NCBI RefSeq assembly: GCF_016587355.1
Contig: NZ_BNJF01000005.1
Coordinates: forward strand, 332,926 to 396,925
Direction of reading: 5' to 3'
Length of the DNA stretch: 64,000 bases
Source of the DNA: Ktedonospora formicarum
GTDB taxonomy: Bacteria > Chloroflexota > Ktedonobacteria > Ktedonobacterales > Ktedonobacteraceae
Below, in pieces: positions 42,537-50,675 of the stretch (position 1 is the first letter of the stretch; every line of letters begins with the position of its first letter). Position numbers and translations under genes: made by a program. The notes under the pieces were generated by a model. The model did not search any database. It was given only the letters and a program-made list of their open reading frames with translations, and was not told the origin of the DNA.

Positions 42537-43016
42537 TACTGCTCCCTTTTCGGAGAACGGATCTTTTGGCTGGGGGTTGCGGTTGAGCAGCGCACGCTAT
42601 GTGTGGTGATCACCTCTTTCATGTTCTCTATCGCATGCGATGAGTGGGCATAGCTAGAAGAATCAATAGTCGGGTATTTTTTCCAATCCTTGCGTCGGAG
42701 CATTGGCTACAACGAGCGTTCTCAAGGTGATATGGGCTCGCTGGATCTCTGCGTGAATCCCAGAGCATTACAGAACATACCGCACGGCCCCATTGCGCGC
42801 TCGATCACCCAGTACCCTGAGTGATGTCATGGCTGCGTAGAACATGGAGGTGGGTTTGTTCTTATGCTCTCCATAGAGGAGCCCAGGAAGCTACCAAACC
42901 TACTCTATGGAAGCAGTAAATTCTCATTAGAATAACATACTCTTTTGCCGCTCTACAAGCCTTTTTCTTGGCATCGGGATTACTCATAGTGAGCTTAGTG
43001 AGTAGCCAAGCTGCCA
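42537..43016. other. gap upstream of the attenuator
   Basis: No gene is supported in these 480 bases. An inverted repeat TCCATAGAG (42870-42878) with CTCTATGGA (42903-42911) encloses further short complementarity (GGTTTG/CAAACC nearby), so a structured RNA is possible but unproven. Confidence 0.45.
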
Positions 43017-43045
43017 TTGACACTATTGATAGCACATGTTACGCT
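43017..43045 (+). promoter_or_regulatory. sigma-70 type promoter
   Basis: TTGACA (43017-43022), a 17-base spacer and TACGCT (43040-43045). The expected start near 43052 is about 30 bases before the small leader ORF. Confidence 0.75.
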
Positions 43046-43082
43046 TAGTGTATCCTTCTCCGACGCGAGGAGAGACATTCTG

Positions 43083-43208
43083 ATGGGAAAGGTTCGGATA
43101 GATATGGTCTTCATGGGAGCCAGGAGCGCAAACAAACAGAATAACCAGCGCACCGCCCAGGGCCATATTCTGCCTATTTTTAGGAATGTTTCCGCGTGGA
43201 TGCGTTAG
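43083..43208 (+). CDS. 41-residue peptide, probable leader peptide
   Basis: A small basic peptide (MGKVRIDMVFMGARS at its start, FRNVSAWMR at its end) from an ATG with GAGGAGA 9 bases upstream. It lies between a good promoter (43017) and a terminator (43225). Bases 43147-43159, inside the ORF, are the exact complement of 43233-43245, which form the terminator loop plus two stem bases. A ribosome reading the ORF would cover the first segment and leave the terminator free; a stalled one would let the antiterminator form. I therefore read it as a leader peptide for the methyltransferase at 43308, although a stand-alone small protein is possible. Not a known family. Confidence 0.6.
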   Translation: MGKVRIDMVFMGARSANKQNNQRTAQGHILPIFRNVSAWMR

Positions 43209-43255
43209 AACAGGTAGAATGTGTAAAGGCCGTGGGCGGTGCGCTCACGGCCTTT
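43147..43255 (+). promoter_or_regulatory. attenuator: terminator with an alternative 13-bp antiterminator pairing
   Basis: Terminator: AAAGGCCGTG (43225-43234), 11-base loop, CACGGCCTTT (43246-43255), then TG. Alternative: AGCGCACCGCCCA (43147-43159) pairs perfectly with 43233-43245. The two overlap at the terminator's left arm and loop, so they are at least partly exclusive. The methyltransferase gene starts 52 bases after the terminator. Confidence 0.65.
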
Positions 43256-43307
43256 TGTTATCCCTTTTATGACGTATGAGAAAACCTGAGCGAGAAGGAA
43301 ATAATCT

Positions 43308-44111
43308 ATGTACAATGATCACCAAGCTCTCTACGATTACCTTGTCCACGAATACAACCACCATTTTGACTACTGGGATTGGTCCTACCTGGATGGCAGG
43401 CGCGTAGATGTCTCACCAGAGCCTCGACCGTGGGATTATAGTGCGAGCATCCAGGCATATGCGCGAGATGTACGATCCATCCTCGACATGCGCACGGGCG
43501 GCGGCGACCTCTTCGCAACCTTGCTCAAGCAGTCCTCAATACCAGAAGCCTACGCCACAGAAGCCTATCTTCCTAACCTCACGCGAGCGCGCCAGCTACT
43601 AGAGCCATTCGGCGCGACTGTCTTTCAGGTGGAAGGCGAGAGCCTCCCATTGCAAGATAATACCCTGGAATTGGTCATCAACCGGCATGGAAGCTATGAT
43701 CCACGTGAGGTCTCGCGTGTCCTGAAGCCTGGGCACTGCTTCGTCACTCAGCAAGTTGGTGACCAGACCAACTTGCGCATTCATGAACTGCTAGGCACGC
43801 GTAAACAGCCTACCGGGCATGGGGAGGCATCCACGAAAACTTCCTGGAATCTGCGCCATGCTGTCGCTGAATTGCGTGCGGCAGGCTGGCACATAGTAGA
43901 GCAGTACGAGCACTTTGCCATCACCCGCTTCAACGATCTTGGAGCCCTCGTCTACTACCTCAAGGCTATTCCCTGGGAGGTCCTCGACTTCAGCGTCGAG
44001 CGCTACTTTGAGCATCTCGTCGCGGCCCAGGATCTCTTCCACAGTGAGGGTCACCTGGATGTTACCTTCCATACGTTCTTTGTAGTAGCTCGTAAGGATG
44101 ACTCTCTATAA
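43308..44111 (+). CDS. SAM-dependent methyltransferase
   Basis: A 267-residue class I methyltransferase. Motif I is degenerate but readable, SILDMRTGGGDLFATLL, followed by YATEAYLPNLTRARQLLEPFG, then LPLQDNTLELVINRHGSYDPREVSRVLKPGHCFVTQQVGDQTN. The NRHGSYDP and FVTQQVG signatures mark a group of uncharacterised bacterial methyltransferases. GAAGGAAA precedes the ATG. It has its own upstream leader with terminator and antiterminator, so its expression is probably conditional. Arrangements like this are known for antibiotic-resistance methylases, but nothing in the protein shows an rRNA target; a small-molecule substrate is equally possible. Confidence 0.85.
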   Translation: MYNDHQALYDYLVHEYNHHFDYWDWSYLDGRRVDVSPEPRPWDYSASIQAYARDVRSILDMRTGGGDLFATLLKQSSIPEAYATEAYLPNLTRARQLLEPFGATVFQVEGESLPLQDNTLELVINRHGSYDPREVSRVLKPGHCFVTQQVGDQTNLRIHELLGTRKQPTGHGEASTKTSWNLRHAVAELRAAGWHIVEQYEHFAITRFNDLGALVYYLKAIPWEVLDFSVERYFEHLVAAQDLFHSEGHLDVTFHTFFVVARKDDSL

Positions 44112-44120
44112 AGAGCCTCA

Positions 44121-44150
44121 ATATGCAGGCGCAGAGCTTGAGCCTGTGCC
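44121..44150 (-). repeat. CTACATATG-family repeat (TGCATAT tail)
   Basis: On the minus strand: GGCACAG, GCTCAAGC, bulged T, CTGCGCC, TGCATAT. One arm mismatch. It lies between convergent genes. Confidence 0.7.
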
Positions 44151-44211
44151 AGGTCATGTGCGTCCGCGCCGTGAGCTATCCTCTAGCGCCTGCATATGCT
44201 TTGCTTCCAAT

Positions 44212-44928
44212 CTATGAGTTGCGGAGCGCGCGCTCAATCTGGGATTGTTCGGCGGGGAGGGCGGGACGAAAGGCGTCCTTCTCGTTGATATAGGCAATGC
44301 GTGACCCCTGGAAGGTTACTAGCATATCGGGGCGATGATCGCCGTTGACATCGAGAAAGCGTAGCGTCACGGGTGCCAGATCATCATTTGGCCCGTATAA
44401 CTGCGGTCCGGTGTAGATGTGGGTGTGGGCGGCATCCCCGCCCGATATCTCTATGATCTGGATGCGGCGATTGAGGTTGATGGCGATAAAGTGGCTGGGT
44501 TGCCCATTTTGCTCGTTGTGCCCAACCATAGCGTCAATCTGAAAGGTACGGGGGCGACCATAGCGTAGATCGTCGAGGGCCGTCTGCCCCCAACCTAGCG
44601 CGAGGCTAAGCCCCATAGTGAGTAGGAGCGTTGCCACCATGCCGCAGCCGATATAGAATAACGGGTGGGTGCGTTGACGCGCTTTTCTTACGGACGGCTT
44701 CGATTTCGTGGTGGGGATGATATCTTCGGTCGTTGCATACTCGATTTCGGGTAGAGAATCGGTTGTTCCATGTCCACGAGAGGCGCGCTGTACGGCTGGC
44801 CGTACCACCTTACGTTCTGACTTGCTGTGAGACGAATTTGTCACCTGGCCCGTAGATGGGCGAAGGCGTACGAGGCTACGCTGGGTGAGATGGGTTTGTT
44901 CCTGCTCCTCGGCGCTGGCTGCACGCAT
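44212..44928 (-). CDS. single-pass membrane protein with an FG-GAP/VCBS-like outer domain
   Basis: A 238-residue protein from the ATG at 44928, which has AAAGGAG 7 bases upstream. A disordered, basic cytoplasmic part (about 1-95, many Ser, Arg, Lys) precedes one membrane helix (IGCGMVATLLLTMGLSLALGW, about 115-135) and an exported domain. That domain contains FLDVNGDHRPDMLVTFQG, a calcium-binding-type loop as found in FG-GAP/VCBS repeats, and INLNRRIQIIEI. No enzyme motif is visible. It is divergent from the phage-tail-like genes across a gap with 22-bp direct repeats, so common control is possible. Confidence 0.65.
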   Translation of the reverse strand: MRAASAEEQEQTHLTQRSLVRLRPSTGQVTNSSHSKSERKVVRPAVQRASRGHGTTDSLPEIEYATTEDIIPTTKSKPSVRKARQRTHPLFYIGCGMVATLLLTMGLSLALGWGQTALDDLRYGRPRTFQIDAMVGHNEQNGQPSHFIAINLNRRIQIIEISGGDAAHTHIYTGPQLYGPNDDLAPVTLRFLDVNGDHRPDMLVTFQGSRIAYINEKDAFRPALPAEQSQIERALRNS

Positions 44929-45112
44929 CGGTCTGCTCCTTTCCATGCAGGCACGCCGGGCGTATGCCTCAGCGTGGCTTCTACTCAACGATCCACGGTG
45001 GCGCGGGAACTATCTCTCACGCCCATGCGTTCTAATAGTAGGGAGTGAAAGCCGAGTATTTCGGCGTCCTCGTAGGAGATTGTAGCAGGAAAAATGGCGC
45101 ATGTCTATAGAT

Positions 45113-45155
45113 TTTAGAACAAATTTTCTAATTATTTAGAACAAACCCCCTAATT
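45113..45155. promoter_or_regulatory. two 22-bp direct repeats in a divergent promoter region
   Basis: TTTAGAACAAA, four variable bases, CTAATT: at 45113-45133 and again at 45135-45155. The period of 22 bases places both on the same DNA face, as for a regulator binding in tandem. They lie between the genes starting at 44928 (minus) and 45323 (plus). The rest of 44929-45322 has no gene. Confidence 0.7.
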
Positions 45156-45322
45156 CGTATTTGTGCTATTTCATTTCTTAAGCGGAGCACGCCCCTGCCT
45201 GGCGCTTATGTCCCCTCTATGCCGAAACCTCGCATGCTTCAATTACCGCTTTTTGAGGTCCCAGAAAGAATAGGTACATGAAATGTGTTGTGATGTTAGA
45301 GCGTGGCAAGGGAGGATGTGGG

Positions 45323-47392
45323 ATGGTAAGGACTCTAACGACGACATTGGCAGCAGCCCTGGGGGAAAATACGCGCGTCCCTGTTGTCTCCGCGACGGTC
45401 GAGGATCACATCATACGCTACGATACTGTGCCTGCCGCGAATACGGCGTTGACGCAGAACTTCTTTAGCGCGTGCGTTGCCAATGATGGCTCGATCATTC
45501 GCGTACTCGCGCCCTATGCCGCGACGTTTACTTCCTTCCAGTATCAGCGTATCACCAATCCTACCATTGCCAGCCAGTGGACCACATGGACTACCTTCGC
45601 GGGCTCCAGTGGCCTTATCAATGCTCATGCCGCTGTGTATGTCTCTAACAATGGGGGAACCTTGCGAGCCTTCGTGCAACGTGGGAGCGGCGGTACCATG
45701 CTCTGGTGCTGGACCTCGACGGATAACGGCGTAACATGGAGCGCGAGCCCTACGACGGTAGGGACGCCTCCCAGTAGCGCGACGATTAAGGGGCTGAGTA
45801 GCGCGGGCAATAATGATATCTTTCTGCAATACGATGTGGTGGGCGGAGCAGCGATGGGAGCATACTTCTTCGCGGGGTCCTGGGGCGCGCTGGTGACATG
45901 GCCCCTTACGCCTACCAGTGGTGGCGCGGGTCTCGCGGTCTATTGGGATAGCGCCAGCAGCCTCTACCGTATCATATACTCGACCGGATATGAGATCTGG
46001 ACCATCAATTATACCCCTTCTGGCTCTGTCTGGTCGGGAAATGGTCGCCTGGTACCCGCGACTCCGGGCGGACTGGCCCATCTCTCGCCCTTTGTTACGC
46101 GCGAGTCTAATGGCGTCTATACCCTGACCTATATTGATAACGACGCGGCAGGTATCACCGGGCTCAACTATGCCTACCCGCGTGTGCGCCAGAGCGCCGA
46201 TTTCATTCATTGGAATAATGGCACCGTCTTGCAGGAGGCCAATTTTAACGCGGGCTTTGGGCTGGCACTGGTCAATCGGCCTGGGGACGCCCTCTATCTG
46301 ATTGGGTGTAATCTGGCGTATAAGCGTAGCACCTATAGCCAGAGCGACGCCACGCGCTACCTGGACATTTCGGGCGCGATCCTCAACTATCAACGCGAGG
46401 AGCGCGTGGGTCAAGCGGCGCGTATCGAAATAGAGCTTGATAACGCGAGTGGCGTGCTCAATACGAAAGTGGGTTCGCCAACAAGCTTCCAACCACTCAA
46501 CATTGGAAGTAGCCTGCTCATCAGCGAGGGATATAAAACGGGAGCGGGGCACACAACCCCCGAGACAGTACAAACGACGACCCTGCGTATCCGGCAAGTG
46601 GTCTTCGAGCGCGCTCCGGGCCGCAATCGCGTCCACGTGATTGCCTACGACACCACGCGCCTGCTCGATATGCTCAACTCATACCAGACGGTCTACCAGG
46701 GCGCGAGCATTAGCTTCCTGCTCAAGGAGATCTGTGCACGTGCGGGGCTGCTCTCGGTCAACATACCCGGCACAAGCAGTTTTACGCAGACCATCCCATT
46801 CTTTATTCTTCAAGCCAGTCGCCCCCTGCGGACCGCCTTGGAAGAGGTCATGCAGACCTATAACCTCACCTACTTCCTCGACCAGAGCGAGACAGTACAG
46901 TTTCGCGAACTCAGCTCCGGCGATCCCTCTGTGTGGAGCTACCAACCTGAGATTGAGACATTAAGTCTGGGGAGCGACGACGAGCGGGGCGAGCGCGACG
47001 AGCCAGCCAATCGAATCGTGGTCATTGGGAGCGCGCCAAGCAATACTGTTGTTGGGCAGGTCACAACGGGCGAAGCCTACGACAATACGCGCATGAAGCT
47101 TACCGGAGTTGAGCGTATTGGGCGCGTGGTGGACCTCAAGCTCACCAGCGCCGCCCAGTGCGCCGTCCGTGCTCAGTCACTCCTCTACCGCGAGCAGCGC
47201 GGCACCGTGCGCCACAGTGTGACCGTTCCCCTTAATCCAGCCCTGCAACTCTATGACTCGATCACGCTTACCGACTATAACGCCCCGCTCGGCACGGACC
47301 GCGCCGGAACCTTCCGCGTCAAGACCCTGAATGCCCACTATAGCGCCCAGGATGCCACCTTCCGCCATACAATCGAGTTGGAAGGACTCTAG
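45323..47392 (+). CDS. phage-tail-like hub/baseplate protein with N-terminal propeller-like region
   Basis: A 689-residue protein from the ATG at 45323 (GGGAGG just upstream). The first half (about 25-355) is rich in Gly, Ser, Thr and Trp, with an Asp-box-like TSTDNGVTWS (131-140) and several W-containing strands, suggesting a sialidase-like beta-propeller or binding domain. The second half resembles tail-hub proteins of the gpD/gp27 type: IEIELDNASGVLNTKVGS, RIRQVVFERAPGRNRVHVIAYDTTRLLDML, SFLLKEICARAGLL, PLRTALEEVMQTYNLTYFLDQ, TGVERIGRVVDLKL and VKTLNAHYSAQDATFRHTIELEGL. It heads a three-gene plus-strand unit. A free-standing surface-fibre or tail-like nanomachine role is inferred only. Confidence 0.6.
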   Translation: MVRTLTTTLAAALGENTRVPVVSATVEDHIIRYDTVPAANTALTQNFFSACVANDGSIIRVLAPYAATFTSFQYQRITNPTIASQWTTWTTFAGSSGLINAHAAVYVSNNGGTLRAFVQRGSGGTMLWCWTSTDNGVTWSASPTTVGTPPSSATIKGLSSAGNNDIFLQYDVVGGAAMGAYFFAGSWGALVTWPLTPTSGGAGLAVYWDSASSLYRIIYSTGYEIWTINYTPSGSVWSGNGRLVPATPGGLAHLSPFVTRESNGVYTLTYIDNDAAGITGLNYAYPRVRQSADFIHWNNGTVLQEANFNAGFGLALVNRPGDALYLIGCNLAYKRSTYSQSDATRYLDISGAILNYQREERVGQAARIEIELDNASGVLNTKVGSPTSFQPLNIGSSLLISEGYKTGAGHTTPETVQTTTLRIRQVVFERAPGRNRVHVIAYDTTRLLDMLNSYQTVYQGASISFLLKEICARAGLLSVNIPGTSSFTQTIPFFILQASRPLRTALEEVMQTYNLTYFLDQSETVQFRELSSGDPSVWSYQPEIETLSLGSDDERGERDEPANRIVVIGSAPSNTVVGQVTTGEAYDNTRMKLTGVERIGRVVDLKLTSAAQCAVRAQSLLYREQRGTVRHSVTVPLNPALQLYDSITLTDYNAPLGTDRAGTFRVKTLNAHYSAQDATFRHTIELEGL

Positions 47393-47421
47393 ACGCGCCA
47401 AGCCAAAAGAAGGAGAAACCC

Positions 47422-48573
47422 ATGCTCTTGAGCGATATCGAGAACGCGGTAAGGCTCGACCTCTTTGATCCAGCGGGTGCGAGTCAGCGCTGGAGCAACG
47501 CCGACCTTGATCGCTCCATCGACCGCGCGGTCGAGCGCTACTCTCAGTATTACCCTAACATCGCCTACGCGGACATGCAGGCTCAGCCTTACCAGCGCAC
47601 CTATCCTTATCCCGCTTCATGGAATGCGAACTGTCCTGTGCTCTGGCTTGAGCGCGTCCTCTATCCTCTTCAGGCATATGGCACTACACTCAACGCGCCC
47701 ACGTCAGGCGCAAGCCTGGCCCTGGCGGCAGGCGCGGGACTGGGACTCGGGCTGTATAAGTATACCCTGACATTTCTCACTCAGGGAGGTGAGACGACAC
47801 CGAGCCCACTCACACAGATCACCACCACAAGCGGCAACCAGGTTGTAAACCTGACGAATATCCCAACCGCGAGCGCTAATAGCAACAACTCTGTCATCGG
47901 GCGCAACCTCTACCGCACATCCGCTAATGGCAACATACCCACGCTGCTCGCGACGCTCGCGGACAATACCACGACCAGCTATACGGATAGCACCAGCGAT
48001 GCCAGCATCGCCAGTACGCCGGGTGTGCCGGTCCTTAACACCTCTGGCGTTATGCTCTGGCCCGCGCGTTCCCGCGCGTTCGCCGAGTATAGCGGACTCT
48101 ATGATGGCGCGAACGCCCTGGCATCGAGCGGCAACATGGGCGGTATGGGTGGCGCCGGAAGGGCCGCGAGCGCGCTTGGGGCGAATGCACCCGCCTTCAC
48201 GCTCGCCCTGAGCGATGCCGAGCTACCCCGCGATAACACAATCCTCATGCGGATCTTCTACGCCACGCGCCACCAGCTTGACGCGCAGGGCTGCACCGTT
48301 CCGGAAATCCATTGCGACATCATTACCCTGGGAGCCTGCGCCTACGCGCTCGAAGCCTATCAGACGCCCACCAACGACAACTTCGCCTTCCAGAACGGTG
48401 GCGTCAATGATCGCTTCGACGATACCGCGATTCCCAGCGCGTGGCTGCGCGCTTCCCAGAATCGCATGAAGCAATTTCAGCAGCGCCTGGAAGAGATCAA
48501 GCGCCAGCGTGCTGTCTCTTCGATTTCACATACCAATTGGGGGAGGATTCATCCGCGCTGGTGGCGCGTCTAG
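47422..48573 (+). CDS. phage connector/tail-completion-like protein with an inserted Ig-like region
   Basis: A 383-residue protein. Both ends look like head-tail connector or tail-completion proteins: LLSDIENAVRLDLFDPAGASQRWSNADLDRSIDRAVERYSQYYP at the start and FYATRHQLDAQGCTVPEIHCDIITLGACAYALEAY near the end. The middle (about 100-210) is Thr/Ser-rich with YKYTLTFLTQGGETTPSPLTQITT and ATLADNTTTSYTDSTSDASI, a fibronectin/Ig-like insertion common in phage virion proteins. AAGGAG precedes the ATG. It starts 29 bases after the hub-like gene, so they form an operon. No terminase, portal or capsid gene is near. Confidence 0.6.
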   Translation: MLLSDIENAVRLDLFDPAGASQRWSNADLDRSIDRAVERYSQYYPNIAYADMQAQPYQRTYPYPASWNANCPVLWLERVLYPLQAYGTTLNAPTSGASLALAAGAGLGLGLYKYTLTFLTQGGETTPSPLTQITTTSGNQVVNLTNIPTASANSNNSVIGRNLYRTSANGNIPTLLATLADNTTTSYTDSTSDASIASTPGVPVLNTSGVMLWPARSRAFAEYSGLYDGANALASSGNMGGMGGAGRAASALGANAPAFTLALSDAELPRDNTILMRIFYATRHQLDAQGCTVPEIHCDIITLGACAYALEAYQTPTNDNFAFQNGGVNDRFDDTAIPSAWLRASQNRMKQFQQRLEEIKRQRAVSSISHTNWGRIHPRWWRV

Positions 48574-48627
48574 CCTTGCTTCAGAATAAAGTGGAGCAAG
48601 ATCTATATTATTGGAAGGGGAGCGCGC

Positions 48628-49068
48628 ATGGCACAGATCGGCCTCGACTGCGAGATCATTCTTGACGGGATTGGCTATTTCGTCAAGCCGGGAACATACC
48701 AGATGCGCCAGCCACGCAACCGACAGGTGACATTGCGCGCCGACGGTGGAAACTCCTACGTCGATCTGGGGCCAGGCAAGCGCATCTGGGAGATGACGCT
48801 GCTATGCATAAACGAACTCAAGCGCTACGATGGAGCCAACGTCACCCTGAGCGGACAGCAGTACCGCGATGCTCTGCGCGCCAGCTTTATCAGCAGCATC
48901 GGCACCACTATCAACTTCGTTGACCCTCTCAACGGGAGTTCTGTCTCTGTCCACTTCGACACATATCAGGAGCGCATCCTCAACCTGCATAGCCAGATTA
49001 TTAGCTTATCGACCGGCGGAAGCCCCAGAGCATCTTACGAGGTCAGCATCACACTCATCGAAGCCTGA
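48628..49068 (+). CDS. small phage-tail-like protein
   Basis: A 146-residue all-beta protein. YFVKPGTYQMRQPRNRQVTLRADGGNSYVDLGPGKRIWEMTLLC resembles phage tail proteins that start with a hub- or tube-like beta-hairpin, and INFVDPLNGSSVSVHFDTYQERILNL resembles a structural insertion. GGGAG precedes the ATG. It is the last gene of the three-gene tail-like unit, 54 bases after the connector-like gene. Its place and size would fit a tail-tube, adaptor or baseplate-wedge subunit; I cannot choose. Confidence 0.55.
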   Translation: MAQIGLDCEIILDGIGYFVKPGTYQMRQPRNRQVTLRADGGNSYVDLGPGKRIWEMTLLCINELKRYDGANVTLSGQQYRDALRASFISSIGTTINFVDPLNGSSVSVHFDTYQERILNLHSQIISLSTGGSPRASYEVSITLIEA

Positions 49069-49123
49069 TGCTCCATGATCCTCTCCCTATTGAGGAATGT
49101 GGAATTGAGGTATAATGGTAGGC

Positions 49124-49705
49124 ATGAAGAAAGCTGAACAAATTTCCACCATCGCATTCGCCGACGAGCAAAGCTGGGAAACATGGCTGGCTGAGCATCA
49201 TGCTGATACACCAGGCCTCTGGCTCAAGCTCGCCAAGAAGCAGAGCGGCATCCCTTCCATCACCTATGCGGAGGCGCTTCAGGTTGCCCTCTGTTATGGT
49301 TGGATTGACGGACAGAAGGCCACTGTCGACGAGCAATACTGGCTCCAGAAGTTCACACCACGCCGTCCCCGTAGCATCTGGTCAAAAGTCAACCGCGAGC
49401 ACATCGAGAAGCTTATCGCCAGTGGTCGCATGCAAGCGGCTGGTCTCCGTCAGGTAGAGTTGGCTCAGGCCGATGGACGCTGGGATGCAGCCTACACCTC
49501 CCAAAGTAAGAGTAGTATTCCCCCTGATCTGCAAGTTGAACTTGAGCGCAACCCTCAAGCACAAGCCTTCTTCGACAGCCTGAATAGCCGCAACCGCTTT
49601 GCCATCATTCACCGTGTGGAGACGACGAAGAAGCCTGAGACGCGCGCCGCACATATCCAGAAGTTCATCGTCATGCTCAATCAGGGTCAGAAGATTTACC
49701 CCTAA
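49124..49705 (+). CDS. YdeI/OmpD-associated family protein
   Basis: A 193-residue protein of the YdeI/OmdA family: FADEQSWETWLAEHHADTPGLWLKLAKKQSGIPSITYAEALQVALCYGWIDGQKATVDEQYWLQKFTPRRPRSIWSKVN, then LEQAFFDSL-like and NRFAIIHRVETTKKPETRAAHIQKFIVML. In the founding member this family is tied to resistance against cationic peptides and bacteriocin-type stress; its biochemical role is unknown. A perfect -10 box TATAAT (49111-49116) stands so close to the ATG at 49124 that the message may be leaderless; an ATG at 49115 overlapping the box is less likely. Confidence 0.88.
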   Translation: MKKAEQISTIAFADEQSWETWLAEHHADTPGLWLKLAKKQSGIPSITYAEALQVALCYGWIDGQKATVDEQYWLQKFTPRRPRSIWSKVNREHIEKLIASGRMQAAGLRQVELAQADGRWDAAYTSQSKSSIPPDLQVELERNPQAQAFFDSLNSRNRFAIIHRVETTKKPETRAAHIQKFIVMLNQGQKIYP

Positions 49706-49755
49706 CAAGTTGAAGGCTGCGTTTTTAACGAAGCGCAGCCCTCAAATATTCGTCG

Positions 49756-50490
49756 CTAAAGTTGGACCGAATTATCCAGCCTTAGACCGCCATCGCACTC
49801 AAGTACGGACCCGGTTACAAAGCCATTCTGGATCAGGTAGACAATGGAGAGCGCTACATCCTCAGGCTCACCAACGCGACCTACTGAGGTCGCCGCCGCC
49901 GATTCCTTAAAGAAAGCCACACGCTGCTTCTCTGGCATGATATTCCACCAGGGTGTCGCGATAATACCAGGCGAGACCGCGTTGACGCGCAAGGGCCTCA
50001 ACTCGGAGGCCAGGGGAGGTACCATCGCTTCGAGCGCGCCATTGATCGCCGCCAGACCTGCCGTTCCCGGCATAGAATTGCGAGCCGATATGGCTGTCAC
50101 GAAGGTAATTGAGCCATCGCGCCTGATCGTCTCCAGACTGGCCTGAGCTGCCCTTATTTGGGGCCAGAACTTGCCCTCGAAGCCCTTACCTAGCGCATCC
50201 ATCTCTAGTGTACGGAGTGGTCCGGCTCCTGCTCCGCCGCTAAGTGTGAGCACAAGGTGATCGAATTTGCCCACGCGTTGAAAGAAGGTCCGTAACTGCT
50301 CTGAGTCTGCCGCGTCAACAGCCTCACCACTCGCTCCCTCACCTACCTCCGCAACCGCCTGTTTCACCTTCTCCGCCTGACGACCACCGATGATAACATT
50401 CGCGCCCTGCGTTACCAGAGACTTCGCCGTAGCCAGTCCTACTCCTGACGCGCCCCCCAGAATTATCACACGCTGCCCAGATAGGTTCAT
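49756..50490 (-). CDS. atypical SDR-family protein lacking the YxxxK catalytic pair
   Basis: A 244-residue Rossmann protein from the ATG at 50490 (AAAGGAG upstream). The cofactor motif is GGASGVGLATA, followed by VIIGGR and LSGGAGAG in place of NNAG. The active-site region reads AISARNSMPGTAGLAAINGALEAM, where the usual YxxxK gives Gly and Asn; the Ser before it remains. The C-terminal VTGSVLECDGGLRLD is normal. A subgroup of SDRs shares this loss, so it may use another acid/base or act as a binding protein. It is divergent from a TetR gene with a palindrome between, so it is probably the repressor's target. Confidence 0.85.
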   Translation of the reverse strand: MNLSGQRVIILGGASGVGLATAKSLVTQGANVIIGGRQAEKVKQAVAEVGEGASGEAVDAADSEQLRTFFQRVGKFDHLVLTLSGGAGAGPLRTLEMDALGKGFEGKFWPQIRAAQASLETIRRDGSITFVTAISARNSMPGTAGLAAINGALEAMVPPLASELRPLRVNAVSPGIIATPWWNIMPEKQRVAFFKESAAATSVGRVGEPEDVALSIVYLIQNGFVTGSVLECDGGLRLDNSVQL

Positions 50491-50563
50491 TGCTCTACTC
50501 CTTTTAGCTTCATTCTTCTCTCTATTGCATTCTGCGACACATATCATATATACTTTGTGCGAG

Positions 50564-50582
50564 ACGAGACGGACCGTCTCGT
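50564..50582. promoter_or_regulatory. palindromic operator between the SDR and TetR genes
   Basis: ACGAGACGG, A, CCGTCTCGT: 9-bp perfect arms around one base. It lies 74 bases before the SDR start and 94 before the TetR start, fitting a shared divergent operator. Confidence 0.85.
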
Positions 50583-50675
50583 ATATGAATCAAATTGTAC
50601 ACGGCACGTGGCGTATTGTCAAGTCGTTTGTAGAGTGAGGATAAGAGCAAACAGATGAGAGGGGAGGCTTAGTCA

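Noticed and set aside
42840..42915. Inverted repeats as a riboswitch for the downstream unit
   Set aside because: The stem TCCATAGAG/CTCTATGGA lies upstream of the identified promoter at 43017, so it would not be in the leader RNA.
45335..46636. 433-codon minus-strand frame opposite the tail-hub-like gene
   Set aside because: Composition is Arg/Gly/Ile-rich without domain pattern, and the plus-strand gene has a ribosome site, operon context and domain-like features.
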